The notes: a model not told the origin generated them from the letters alone. A DNA stretch of 64,000 nt from Blastococcus sp. TBT05-19 (GCF_003319095.1 NZ_QOHI01000001.1:310001-374000); one strand, 5' to 3'; counted from the first letter of the stretch, positions 11,189-19,322 are shown. Translations and numbers: made by a program.

Positions 11189-13495
11189 GTGATTCCGGCC
11201 GATCCGACGCCACCGGTACCCCCGTCCGACGGGTCGGCGGGTGCTGCCGACGTGGGCGGGACGACGTCTCCCGCCGACGGCCTGCCGCCGGCCGGTACCC
11301 CGGTGCCCCAGGACGCCGCACCGCCGCTGACCGAGCACGACGGCGCCGCGGCCGAGGACCACCCGGACGGCGCCGGCGCCGTCGGCCTGGTCGCCAAGCT
11401 GCGCTCGGTCCTGCGGATCCGCGACTTCCGCCGGCTCTGGTACTCCACGAGCCTGTCCAGCTTCGGTGACTGGCTCGGGCTGCTCGCCATCACCGCGACC
11501 GCCACCGCGCAGTTCGACGAGTTCGCCGCCCAGAACTTCGCCCTCGGCGCGGTGCTGCTGTTCCGCCTGCTGCCGGCGATCGTGCTCGGTCCGGTGGCCG
11601 GCGCCTTCGCCGACCGCTTCGACCGCCGCAAGACGATGGTGATCACCCACGTCGTCCGCTTCCTGCTGTTCGCGTCGATCCCGGTGGTCGACGACATCGT
11701 CTGGCTGTTCATCGCCCAGTTCGTGATCGAGGCGGTCAGCCTCTTCTTCATCCCCGCCAAGGACGCCGCCGTCCCGAACATGGTCCGGCGGGACCAGCTG
11801 GAGCCGGCCAACCAGCTCTCGCTGGTGACCACGTACGGGTTCACCCCCGTGCTGGCCGCGATCATGTTCTCGCTGCTCGCGGTCATCGGGGGTCCGCTGA
11901 GCGGGGCGGTGCGCGGGCTGGACGAGATCGACCTCGCGCTCTACCTCAACGCGCTGACCTACCTGGTCGCGGCGGTGATCATCTGGAACCTCACGTCGAT
12001 CAGCGGCAGCCGGCGCTCGGGTCCGGCCGACCAGAAGGGGGAGAGCTTCTTCGGCTCCCTGGTCAGCGGCTTCTCCTTCGCCGGCCACACGCCCCTGGTC
12101 CGGGGCCTGGTCGTCGGGATCAGCGGGGCCTTCATGGCCGCGGGCGTCGTCATCGCCACCGCCCAGGCCTTCGCCCGCTCCCTGGACGCCGGACCGGCCG
12201 CCTACGGCCTGCTGTTCGGTGCGGTCTTCGTCGGCCTGGGCATCGGCATCTCCGTGGGCCCGAGCGTGGCCCGCGACCTCTCCCGCCAACGTCTCTTCGG
12301 CATCGCCATCGTCGGCGCCGGGGTGATGGTGCTGCTGCTGGTGTGGAGCGTCGCGCTGTGGATGGCGCTGGCCTTCGTCGTCGGCATGGGCTTCTTCGCC
12401 GGGATCGCCTACCTCGCCGGCTTCACGCTGCTGGGCAGCGAGGTCGAGGACTCGGTGCGCGGCCGCACGTTCGCGCTGGTCAACTCCCTCGTCCGGGCGG
12501 CGCTGATCATCAGCCTCGCCGTCGCGCCCTTCGCCGTCGGCCTCTTCGAGCGGCGCACCGTCGACCTGGGCGTTCTCGCCTTGTCCGTCACCGGGGAGCG
12601 GGTGGCGCTCTTCGTCGCTGGGCTCATCGCCGTGGGGGTCGGGGTGCTGGCCTACCGGCAGATGGACGACGGCCGCCCGGTCCCGCTGCTCGCCGACGTC
12701 GTCACCGCGCTGCGCCGCGACACGACGGCCCGCCGCCGGCTGGCCGGGGGCGGGGTGCTCATCGCCTTCGAGGGCGGGGAGGGTGCGGGCAAGTCCACCC
12801 AGGTGCGCCGGCTGCAGGCGTGGCTGACCGACGAGGGCCTCGTTGCCCGCTCGACCTTCGAGCCGGGCGCCACGCCGTCGGGAGGGAGCATCCGGGCCAT
12901 CCTGCTCGACCGGGCGAACACCGGCATCGCGCCCCGGTCGGAGGCCCTGCTCTACGCCGCGGACCGCGCGCAGCACGTCCACGACGTCCTGCGGCCGGCG
13001 CTCGACGCGGGCGAGGTCGTCATCACCGACCGGTTCATCGACAGCTCGCTGGCCTACCAGGGCGCCGGCCGCACGATCCCTCTCGACGACGTCCGCATGC
13101 TGTCCCGCTGGGCCACCCAGGGCCTGCAGCCCGACCTGACGATCCTGCTCGACCTGCCGCCCGAGGTGGGGCTGGCCCGGGCGCGGGGCCGTGCGGTCGC
13201 CGACCGGCTGGAGTCGGAGTCGCTGGACTTCCACCAGCGGGTCCGGCAGACCTTCCGCACGCTGGCCGAGTCCGCGCCCGACCGGTACCTGGTGCTCGAC
13301 GCCCGCCAGAGCCCCGACGAGACCGCCGCGGCCATCCGGGTGCGCGTGGCCGAGCTGCTGTCGGGCCTGCCGCTGCAGACGCTCAGCCAGTCCGTCGCCT
13401 CCGTCGCGGCCGAGCCCCGGCAGGACGCCGAGCTGGCGACCGCCTCCCGGCACCCGCACGCGCAGACCGGCTCGACCCCCCAGCTCCACCCGTGA
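11189..13495 (+). CDS. tmk: MFS transporter fused to thymidylate kinase
   Basis: A 768-residue two-domain protein. Residues about 65-490 form a 12-helix major facilitator domain of the MFS_3 type, with DRFDRRKT as the loop 2-3 motif. Residues about 520-735 are a dTMP kinase: P-loop FEGGEGAGKST at 527-537, ITDRFIDSSLAYQG, and a basic LID with RARGRAVADRLE. The kinase makes dTDP for DNA synthesis; the transported substrate is unknown. The usual TREPGGT motif reads TFEPGAT (556-562), so its Arg is replaced by Phe. No second tmk is seen in the window. Such fusions are known in actinobacteria. The gene overlaps holB by four bases. Confidence 0.9.
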   Translation: MIPADPTPPVPPSDGSAGAADVGGTTSPADGLPPAGTPVPQDAAPPLTEHDGAAAEDHPDGAGAVGLVAKLRSVLRIRDFRRLWYSTSLSSFGDWLGLLAITATATAQFDEFAAQNFALGAVLLFRLLPAIVLGPVAGAFADRFDRRKTMVITHVVRFLLFASIPVVDDIVWLFIAQFVIEAVSLFFIPAKDAAVPNMVRRDQLEPANQLSLVTTYGFTPVLAAIMFSLLAVIGGPLSGAVRGLDEIDLALYLNALTYLVAAVIIWNLTSISGSRRSGPADQKGESFFGSLVSGFSFAGHTPLVRGLVVGISGAFMAAGVVIATAQAFARSLDAGPAAYGLLFGAVFVGLGIGISVGPSVARDLSRQRLFGIAIVGAGVMVLLLVWSVALWMALAFVVGMGFFAGIAYLAGFTLLGSEVEDSVRGRTFALVNSLVRAALIISLAVAPFAVGLFERRTVDLGVLALSVTGERVALFVAGLIAVGVGVLAYRQMDDGRPVPLLADVVTALRRDTTARRRLAGGGVLIAFEGGEGAGKSTQVRRLQAWLTDEGLVARSTFEPGATPSGGSIRAILLDRANTGIAPRSEALLYAADRAQHVHDVLRPALDAGEVVITDRFIDSSLAYQGAGRTIPLDDVRMLSRWATQGLQPDLTILLDLPPEVGLARARGRAVADRLESESLDFHQRVRQTFRTLAESAPDRYLVLDARQSPDETAAAIRVRVAELLSGLPLQTLSQSVASVAAEPRQDAELATASRHPHAQTGSTPQLHP

Positions 13496-14670
13496 CCGCC
13501 ACCGTGAGCGCCGAGGGCGTCTGGGCGCAGGTGATCGGGCAACCGGCCGTGGTGGCCGAGCTGCGGGCCGCGGTGGCCGATCCGGGGGCGATGACGCACT
13601 CGTGGCTCTTCACCGGCCCGCCCGGCTCCGGCCGCTCGGTCGCCGCGCGCGCCTTCGCGGCCGCCCTGCAGTGCCCGGACGGCGGCGACGGCACCTGCCA
13701 CGAGTGCCGCACCGTGCTGGCCGGCACCCACGCCGACGTGCACGTGATCGTCCCGGACGGGCTCTCCATCGGTGCCGCCGAGGCGCGCGGGCTGATCCGG
13801 GTGGCCGGCCGGGCGCCGTCGGGCGGCCGCTGGCAGGTGGTCCTGGTCGAGGACGCGGACCGGATGACCGAGTCGGCGTCTAACGCCGTCCTCAAGATGA
13901 TCGAAGAGCCGCCGCCGCGCACGGTCTTCCTGCTCTGCGCGCCGAGCCTGCACCCCGACGACGTGCCGGTGACGATCCGGTCCCGCTGCCGCGTCGTGGG
14001 CTTGCGGACGCCGCGGGTCGACGACATCGCCGACGTGCTCGTGCGCCGCGATGGCGTGGACCCCGCGCTCGCCGCCTGGTCGGCCGCCGCGTCCGGGGGG
14101 CACGTCGGCCGGGCTCGCCGGCTCGCCCGCGACGAGGACGCCCGCATGGCCCGCAAGGCGGTGCTGGACGTGCCGCTGCGGCTGGTCTCGCTGGCCGCCT
14201 GCCTCGACGCCGCCGACGACCTGGTGGGTGCCGCGCAGGAGGAGACCGACGCGGCCACCGGCGCCCTCGACGGCGCCGAGACCGAGGCGCTGAAGAACAG
14301 CCTCGGCGTGGGTGCCCGGGGCCCGGGCGTCGCCGCCTCCCGGGGTGGGGCCGGGCAGCTCAAGGACCTGGAGAAGCGGCAGAAGTCCCGCGCCACCCGG
14401 ATCGGCCGGGACTCGCTGGACCGCGCGCTGGTCGACCTGGCCGGGCTCTACCGGGACGCGCTGGTGCTGAACGCGGCCGGCCCCGAGGCGCCGCAGCTGA
14501 ACCACCCCGACCGGCGGTCCGACGCCGAGGAGCTGGCCCGTCGGATCGGTGCCGAGGGGGCGCTGCGCCGCATCGACGCGATCCTCGCCTGCCGCCGGGC
14601 GCTGGAGCAGAACGTGAAGCCGCAGGTGGCCCTGGAGGCGCTCACCGTGGCGCTGCGCCTGCCCGCCTGA
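13492..14670 (+). CDS. holB: DNA polymerase III subunit delta-prime
   Basis: A 392-residue clamp-loader AAA+ protein. WAQVIGQPAVVAELRAA opens the fold, GPPGSGRS occupies the Walker A position with Lys replaced by Arg as expected for the ATP-inactive delta-prime, and CPDGGDGTCHECRTV supplies the zinc-binding cysteines. SNAVLKMIEEPPPRTVF is the sensor/SRC-adjacent motif, followed by IRSRC. The GTG at 13492 overlaps the stop of the kinase gene (GTGA). The tmk-holB pairing is widespread in bacteria. A tRNA gene follows 58 bases downstream. Confidence 0.95.
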   Translation: MTATVSAEGVWAQVIGQPAVVAELRAAVADPGAMTHSWLFTGPPGSGRSVAARAFAAALQCPDGGDGTCHECRTVLAGTHADVHVIVPDGLSIGAAEARGLIRVAGRAPSGGRWQVVLVEDADRMTESASNAVLKMIEEPPPRTVFLLCAPSLHPDDVPVTIRSRCRVVGLRTPRVDDIADVLVRRDGVDPALAAWSAAASGGHVGRARRLARDEDARMARKAVLDVPLRLVSLAACLDAADDLVGAAQEETDAATGALDGAETEALKNSLGVGARGPGVAASRGGAGQLKDLEKRQKSRATRIGRDSLDRALVDLAGLYRDALVLNAAGPEAPQLNHPDRRSDAEELARRIGAEGALRRIDAILACRRALEQNVKPQVALEALTVALRLPA

Positions 14671-14728
14671 CACCCGCTGCCCCTGCGCAGCCGCCGCGAC
14701 CCGGTGTCGTAGGCTGTGCGGGCAGTTC

Positions 14729-14801
14729 GCCGCCTTAGCTCAGTCGGTAGAGCATCTCACTCGTAATGAGAAGGTCGTCGGTTCGATTCCGACAGGCGGC
14801 T
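14729..14801 (+). tRNA. tRNA-Thr (CGT anticodon)
   Basis: A 73-base cloverleaf can be drawn by eye. The acceptor GCCGCCT pairs with AGGCGGC, the discriminator is T, and the anticodon stem TCTCA/TGAGA encloses loop CTCGTAA with anticodon CGT. The T arm is GTCGG TTCGATT CCGAC. CCA is not encoded. The 3' half is the attachment site of the adjacent element and remains intact because the element supplies an identical copy. The gene overlaps the 3' end of the integrase gene on the opposite strand. Confidence 0.97.
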
Positions 14802-16135
14802 CGCCTCTGACCAGCGGTCTTGCCCCTCGCGGGCAGGGCCGCTGAGTCGTTTCCGGGGGCCTGTGGGCGCAATGTGGGCGCATCCGGCGCCGGAGTGGTC
14901 GCCGCGGTGACGTGCGTGGGCGCCTCCGTGGGCGCAGGGGTGGTCGCCCGGGGCGGCACCAGCGACTCCGCGGCGTCGGCGGCCTGGCGCCCGATCCCGC
15001 CGAGCAGGTGGCTGTAGATGTCGGTCGTCACGCGGATCGAGGAGTGCCCGAGGCGCTTGGAGACCACGGCGACGTCGACGCCGCCGGCGAGCATCAGAGA
15101 CGCGGCGCCGTGCCGGAGGTCGTGCAGCCGGACCTGGCGTAGGCCCGCGCTCGCGGTGAGCCGGGCGAATACCTTGGTGACCTGGCCGGGGGAGAGGTCG
15201 GTGCCGTCCTCCCGGGCGAACACCCGGTCGTTGTCGGTGTAGCCCTCGCCCCACTGCAGGCGCTCGGTGTCCTGGGTCAGCCGGTGGGCGAGCAGGGCGC
15301 CGATGGTGCGCTGCCCGATGTCGACGCGGCGGTCCTCGCCGGACTTCGTCTTCGGCTTGCCCTCGACGACCTGGCCGCCGACCTCGACGAGCTGCGTGCG
15401 GACGTGGATCACGCCCTGCTCGAGGTCGATGTCGGCCCAGCGGAGCGCGCACGCCTCGCCGCGGCGCAGGCCGGTGAACGCCAGCACCTCGAAGAGGGCG
15501 CCGAGGCGGTGGCTGGCGGCGTGGTCGAGGAAGGCGCCGAGCTCGGCCGGTTCCCACGGGCGAACGTTCGCGGGGCGGTCGCCGGGGAGGGCGACGTCGG
15601 TGGCGGCGTTGTAGGACACCAGCCGGGCCCGACGGGCGGAGGTGAGCGCGGAGCGCAGCACGGCGTGGATGCGGCGGATCGTCGCCACCCCGCGGCCGGC
15701 GGAGCGCAGGTCGCGGACCAGCTTCTCGACGTGCCCCGGGCGGAGGTCGCCGAGCCGCACGTGACCGATGGCGGGGACGATGTCCAGCTCGACGTAGCGG
15801 CGGTACATCAGGGCGGAGGAGGGGCGGAGGCCGTCGCTGATGCGGTCCTCGAGCCAGGTGGCCAGGAAGGTGCCGACGGTCTGCCGGCCGTCGTGGCGGT
15901 GCTCGCCGGTGTTCGCGGCGTGCAGGACGGCGGCGAGCGCGGCGTCGGCCTCGGTCTTGGTGACGAATCCGCCCTTGCGCGCTTCGCGGCGGCGGCCGGT
16001 CTGCGCGTCGCGGCCGACGTCGGCCCGGTAGTACCAGGAGCCGTGACCGCGCTCCTTGCCGAGCCGCGGGCAGGCGGTGAGCAGCTTGCCGGCCTCGTCG
16101 CGGCAACCGCAGCGGCGGAACGTCGAGCCCTTCAC
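14735..16135 (-). CDS. Tyrosine recombinase (site-specific integrase)
   Basis: A 466-residue phage-type integrase. Residues 1-75 form an arm-binding-like region with Cys/His near the start, about 88-170 the core-binding domain, and 190-395 the catalytic domain. Catalytic residues are R224 (TGLRRGE), H338 and R341 (HDLRHG), H364 (LGHSS) and Y374 (DIYSHLL). It points at the tRNA, as usual. Residues up to S459 are element DNA plus att core; the last seven (460-466) and the TAA are read from the antisense strand of the host tRNA gene. The ATG overlaps the end of the repressor gene. Confidence 0.95.
   Translation of the reverse strand: MKGSTFRRCGCRDEAGKLLTACPRLGKERGHGSWYYRADVGRDAQTGRRREARKGGFVTKTEADAALAAVLHAANTGEHRHDGRQTVGTFLATWLEDRISDGLRPSSALMYRRYVELDIVPAIGHVRLGDLRPGHVEKLVRDLRSAGRGVATIRRIHAVLRSALTSARRARLVSYNAATDVALPGDRPANVRPWEPAELGAFLDHAASHRLGALFEVLAFTGLRRGEACALRWADIDLEQGVIHVRTQLVEVGGQVVEGKPKTKSGEDRRVDIGQRTIGALLAHRLTQDTERLQWGEGYTDNDRVFAREDGTDLSPGQVTKVFARLTASAGLRQVRLHDLRHGAASLMLAGGVDVAVVSKRLGHSSIRVTTDIYSHLLGGIGRQAADAAESLVPPRATTPAPTEAPTHVTAATTPAPDAPTLRPQAPGNDSAALPARGKTAGQRRAACRNRTDDLLITSEMLYRLS
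14759..14802. repeat. Left attachment site, 44-bp core within tRNA-Thr
   Basis: These 44 bases cover the anticodon loop to the 3' end of tRNA-Thr plus one base. They are repeated exactly at 29798-29841. The flanking bases differ on both sides (c/g before, g/t after), which fixes the limits of identity. Confidence 0.93.
14863..14882 (+). repeat. Paired GTGGGCGCA sites, candidate left integrase arm sites
   Basis: GTGGGCGCA occurs at 14863-14871 and 14874-14882, an 11-bp period, 61 bp inside the left att core. Related copies lie at 14916-14923 (8 of 9) and 14928-14936. They fall inside the integrase reading frame. The same pairing with the same period recurs at the right end (29661, 29672). The arm-site role is inferred. 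Confidence 0.45.
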
Positions 16136-16797
16136 GACTGCCCCTCATCGATGTAGTGCATGTACTCCGGCAGCGCTGGCGGCTGGAGGCCCCGTCGGCG
16201 CATCTCTGCCCGGGTGCGCTGGATGGCGTCCTCGGCACGTCCGCGGCGCTGGTCAAGCGCCTCGGTGAAGGCCATCTCGTCGTCTCGGGGGATCGTCCGG
16301 CGGACAGCCGAAGGCGCGCTCTCCCAGTCGAAGACAGCGCGGGCGTGCTCTCCGAACAGTCGCAGGGCAGCCGCTCCCTCCTCCCACCCTTCTTCCGGGT
16401 CGACCTCCCACTGGTGCAGGCCCGTCGCCGGATCGCGGTCCCCTTCGCCGATGTACGGCGACGGGAATCGCCCCTGGCCGATGAACCAGTCCAGCGCCTC
16501 TAGGGTGTCGGCAGGCCCGCCGGGAAGCGTGTCCACCGTCTCCCGGCGGCCGACCGGGAAGACGAGCAACAGCGGGGGAACGCCGAGCGCGCGCGCCAAG
16601 ACGAACAGCTCCGGCAGCGTGACGGTCTCTCGGCGCCCGGACTCCAGGTTGGCGATGACCGAGCGAGCCATCGGCAAGCCGAGCTCGGCGGTGGCGTCGG
16701 CGAGCTTCTGGGCGCTCATGCGGCGCTCGCCGCGGACGCGCTGAACCTCCTGTGCGACCACGCGCACCAGCTCTCCCGGCCAGTCGCTTTGTGTCAT
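16132..16797 (-). CDS. XRE-family repressor-like regulator
   Basis: A 221-residue protein with an N-terminal helix-turn-helix at about residues 14-75. The pattern MSAQKLADATAELG...SVIANLESGRRETVTLPELFVLARALGVPP is the XRE/CI type. The C-terminal part is unlike LexA-type peptidase domains: I see no Ser-Lys catalytic pair. It overlaps the integrase start by four bases (ATGA), forming a leftward int-repressor operon, and it is divergent from the xis-like gene. That is the arrangement of a master repressor of an integrated element. I chose the ATG at 16797; upstream in-frame codons run into the promoter region. Confidence 0.8.
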   Translation of the reverse strand: MTQSDWPGELVRVVAQEVQRVRGERRMSAQKLADATAELGLPMARSVIANLESGRRETVTLPELFVLARALGVPPLLLVFPVGRRETVDTLPGGPADTLEALDWFIGQGRFPSPYIGEGDRDPATGLHQWEVDPEEGWEEGAAALRLFGEHARAVFDWESAPSAVRRTIPRDDEMAFTEALDQRRGRAEDAIQRTRAEMRRRGLQPPALPEYMHYIDEGQS

Positions 16798-16816
16798 GGC
16801 AACACAATAGCGGGCC

Positions 16817-16850
16817 GTCTTGACACCGCGCAAGACTGTCCGCACTCTTG
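16817..16850. promoter_or_regulatory. Three evenly spaced CAAGA(C/G) half-sites, candidate operator
   Basis: In the 85-bp divergent gap, GTCTTG (16817-16822), CAAGAC (16831-16836) and CTCTTG (16845-16850) start exactly 14 bases apart in alternating orientation. The first two form a perfect 6-bp inverted repeat, the last two an imperfect one. TTGACA at 16820-16825 overlaps the first half-site and could be the rightward -35. TATTGT read leftward (16806-16811) is a possible -10 for the repressor. Binding by the XRE protein is inferred. Confidence 0.5.
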
Positions 16851-16882
16851 TGCCACCACGTCACCGGAAGGGGTGAAGTTGT

Positions 16883-17071
16883 GTGCTGAGCGCACAGACG
16901 GAACTCATCGATCGTCGGGAGCTCGAAGCCCGCACAGGAGCCAGCCTGTCCACGCTGAAGCGCTGGGCACGGCTCGGAATCGGTCCACGCCCCATCAAAG
17001 TGGGCCCGCGGATGGTCCGGTACCGACGCGACGAAGTCGATGCCTGGCTTGCTGGACGGCCAGCGGCATGA
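16883..17071 (+). CDS. Excisionase-like small DNA-binding protein
   Basis: A 62-residue protein with a winged-helix pattern of the AlpA/excisionase/MerR type: LIDRRELEARTGASLSTL, then KRWARLG and a wing ending RYRRDEVDAWL. It is the first rightward gene after the repressor and likely acts as recombination directionality factor or activator. Its GTG start lies two bases inside a second GTG (16881), and a GGGGTGAAG region precedes it. The stop overlaps the next ATG. Confidence 0.75.
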   Translation: MLSAQTELIDRRELEARTGASLSTLKRWARLGIGPRPIKVGPRMVRYRRDEVDAWLAGRPAA

Positions 17072-17328
17072 ACCGCGCATGGACCGCCGACGAGGTGCTC
17101 GCCCTGCCGGTCGTCGTCGACCTGGTCACCGCCGGCTCCGTGCTCGGCATGGGCCGCAGCGCCTCGTACGAGATGGCACGCCGTGGGGAGTTCCCCGTCC
17201 CGGTGCTGAAGGTCGGCCACCGCTACCGCGTGGTGTCTGCGCGACTCCGGGAGCTGGTCGGCATCCACGACCAGCCGACGCCGGTCACCCGACCGGCCAC
17301 GCCGTTCCGCCCGGCATCCGGGCTCTGA
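17068..17328 (+). CDS. AlpA/MerR-like helix-turn-helix protein
   Basis: An 86-residue protein beginning at an ATG that overlaps the previous stop. It contains LPVVVDLVTAGSVLGMGRSASYEMARRGEFPVPVLKVGHRYRV, the usual pattern of excisionase/AlpA-type DNA-binding proteins, with a proline-rich tail. The two consecutive small DNA-binding proteins are a common feature of integrated islands. It could be the directionality factor instead of the 16883 product. Confidence 0.75.
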   Translation: MNRAWTADEVLALPVVVDLVTAGSVLGMGRSASYEMARRGEFPVPVLKVGHRYRVVSARLRELVGIHDQPTPVTRPATPFRPASGL

Positions 17329-17401
17329 CAGCAGCGAGGCCCCGGGTGCCCGCCCGAGGCCATCGCCCACCACGCCACCAGACCTGACCTCTGGAGACAC
17401 C

Positions 17402-17824
17402 ATGAGCGTATCGCCCCCAGCGGGCCCGTCCTTCGAGTTGCCCGCCGTCCGGCCGCAGCACGCGAACACCCCTCGCACCTGGCCACCGCCCAGCCCCACG
17501 GCGCTCGCCGCGCCGGCCGGGCTGAGGCGCCGCCAGGACGCCGCCCGCCGCCTGCCCCCGCTGCACGACGGGCGCCGCGACCCCATCGCCCGCACTCCTG
17601 CCCGCCCTCAGACGCTGCTGCAGGTCCAGGTCGGGAAACGCACCTGCTGGTACCTCGGCATCACCCGCGCCCAGGCCAAGGCCCTGTTCAAGCGAGCCGG
17701 CGTCACCCGGCACATGCACGACGGTCGCGGATGGTGCACCCCGATCGAGGACGCCGACGACGTCCTCACCGTCGCCGAGCACGCCCTGCGCTGGCACGTC
17801 GCCGTGGAGGCCGTGGACCGGTGA
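17402..17824 (+). CDS. Hypothetical protein, 140 aa
   Basis: A 140-residue protein with a proline- and arginine-rich first half and a compact second half containing LQVQVGKRTCWYLGITRAQAKALFKRAGV. I do not recognise it. It begins 73 bases after the preceding gene, with GGAGACACC upstream of its ATG. Its stop overlaps the GTG of the RepA-like gene (GTGA), so the two are probably coupled, suggesting a role in replication or its control. Confidence 0.65.
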   Translation: MSVSPPAGPSFELPAVRPQHANTPRTWPPPSPTALAAPAGLRRRQDAARRLPPLHDGRRDPIARTPARPQTLLQVQVGKRTCWYLGITRAQAKALFKRAGVTRHMHDGRGWCTPIEDADDVLTVAEHALRWHVAVEAVDR

Positions 17825-18972
17825 CCGCCTCCGCACCCCGCCTCGTCCAACCCGACGAGCCGGTTCCCCCGCCCAGCCATCCGCCGGGCGAGAAGCCGCC
17901 GTCAGGCCCCGCGCTGCAGTTTCGGAGCCTCGCCCAGCTGTGCCGCGACGTCGACGCCGCCGGCCCCCGCCGCTGGCTCATCCGCGGCATCTGGCCCGCA
18001 GGCGCCTACGGCGTGCACGCCGCCGAACCCAAGGCCGGGAAGACGTGGAACGCCCTCGACCTCGCAGTCTCGGTAGCCTCCGGCACCCCATGGCTCGGCC
18101 AACACCAGGTCGACACCAGCGGACACGTCGTGGTGTTCGCTGGTGAAGGCGGGGACGGCAACGTCGTGCGCCGCCTGCGCGCCATCGCCAACGGCCGCGG
18201 CGTACCAGCCGATGACCTGCCGATCAGCATCTGCACCCGGGCGCCACACCTGGCTGACGACGCCCACCTGCAGGCCATGGAAGCCCACCTGGCCGCCGTC
18301 CGACCGGTGCTGGTGATCCTCGACCCCTTCTACCTGGCGGCTGGTGGAGCAGACGGCAAAGACCTCTACGCCATGGGCCGGCTCCTCGAACGCCCGCAGC
18401 ACCTGTGCGAGCGCGCCGGAGCCTCCCTCGTCGTCGTCACCCACTTCAACCGCTCACGCGACCTCCGCGGCGCCGCCCGAATCACCGGTGCCGGCCCTGC
18501 CGAGTGGGGGCGGGTCCTTATCTCCGCCGCCGTCATCAGCCGAGGCACAGACCCGGCCACCGAAGCCACCACCGTGTTGACCGAGCTGGACGTCCAGGGT
18601 GGCGAGGTCCCAGACCGCACCGTCCGTCTACGCCGAGTGGTCCGCGCCCTGGACCCCGACGACCTCGACAGCCCGCTCGAGTACCGCGTCGACGAGCCAA
18701 CCGCCGCCGACCCGGTACCCGCCGGCTCCGGCAGCGACCTCTCCCAGGCCGCAGCCAAGCTCCTCGCCGCCCTCGACGCCCAGACCACCCCCGAGCCGTC
18801 CAGCGTCCTCGTCGACCACGTCGTCGCCACCCACGGCCACGGACTCACCCGACAGACCTGCTCCACCGAACTCAACAAGCTCCGCGCCACAGGCCTCGCC
18901 GACTACCTCGACACCGGAGCCGGACGACAGCGCCTCTGGTACCGCGTACGAACGGAGACCCCCGCAGCATGA
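17821..18972 (+). CDS. RepA-like AAA ATPase (putative replicative helicase)
   Basis: A 383-residue ATPase of the RepA/AAA_25 type, the RecA-fold hexameric helicases found in plasmids, integrative elements and phages. Walker A is AEPKAGKT (residues 68-75), Walker B ends at D168 (LVILDPF), and THFNRS plus GAARITGAGPAEWGR follow as sensor and arginine-finger regions. The C-terminal 70 residues look like a winged-helix domain. The preceding WLIRGIWPAGAYGV is also family-typical. No primase domain is seen. A repeat cluster lies immediately downstream. Confidence 0.85.
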   Translation: MTASAPRLVQPDEPVPPPSHPPGEKPPSGPALQFRSLAQLCRDVDAAGPRRWLIRGIWPAGAYGVHAAEPKAGKTWNALDLAVSVASGTPWLGQHQVDTSGHVVVFAGEGGDGNVVRRLRAIANGRGVPADDLPISICTRAPHLADDAHLQAMEAHLAAVRPVLVILDPFYLAAGGADGKDLYAMGRLLERPQHLCERAGASLVVVTHFNRSRDLRGAARITGAGPAEWGRVLISAAVISRGTDPATEATTVLTELDVQGGEVPDRTVRLRRVVRALDPDDLDSPLEYRVDEPTAADPVPAGSGSDLSQAAAKLLAALDAQTTPEPSSVLVDHVVATHGHGLTRQTCSTELNKLRATGLADYLDTGAGRQRLWYRVRTETPAA

Positions 18973-19322
18973 GCCCTCCGAACCTGTCGGACCTGTCACC
19001 CGACACGTCTCCCGACGCCTACCCGACAGAGGTGTCGGCGTCAGCCGACACCCTTATAGAGCCGACACCCCCAGCCGACAGGTCCCAGCCGACACCCCCC
19101 ACCTCCGCGCTGGACCGGTCGAGTGCCGGTCAGGCGTCGGGCTGCGGGATCCCCCGCGCGCACAGGAGCCGGGTGCCTGTTCCGCTTCGGGTCCTGGGCA
19201 TCCGCTCCGCGATGGGGCTGACGCCGGTTGTCGACCGTGCGCCCACGTTGCGCCCACACGCTGTGTTTCTGCTGGTCAAGGGTGCGTCCGCTGATAGCGG
19301 ATCAGATGGGCGCGTGGCCTGA
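18969..19322 (+). CDS. Doubtful 117-aa reading overlapping a repeat cluster
   Basis: An ATG overlapping the RepA-like stop opens a 117-codon frame that ends in a TGATG junction with the small terminase gene, which is the linkage style of the element. The product, however, is low in complexity (Asp/Pro/Thr/Ser-rich repeats in the first 45 residues) and has no recognisable domain. The DNA beneath it carries the CCGACA repeats. It may be a non-coding origin region that happens to be open. Confidence 0.3.
   Translation: MSPPNLSDLSPDTSPDAYPTEVSASADTLIEPTPPADRSQPTPPTSALDRSSAGQASGCGIPRAHRSRVPVPLRVLGIRSAMGLTPVVDRAPTLRPHAVFLLVKGASADSGSDGRVA
18985..19094. repeat. Cluster of eight CCGACA/TGTCGG hexamers, candidate iteron origin
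   Basis: CCGACA occurs at 19000, 19023, 19045, 19062, 19075 and 19089, and its complement TGTCGG at 18985 and 19033. The last four direct copies share the longer form AGCCGACA at 13-17 bp spacing. The AT-rich stretch CCCTTATAGA (19051-19060) lies between copies. Position directly after a RepA-like gene suggests a binding array for replication initiation, but this is inferred. Confidence 0.5.
19238..19257 (-). repeat. Internal pair of TGCGCCCAC sites with 11-bp period
   Basis: TGCGCCCAC occurs at 19238-19246 and 19249-19257, the inverse complement of the paired sites at both element ends and with the same 11-bp spacing. It lies just before the terminase genes. Confidence 0.45.

Noticed and set aside
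14757-16256. A second long frame over the integrase
   Set aside because: It is a shifted reading of the same DNA; only the 14735-16135 frame has the R-H-R-H-Y catalytic residues.
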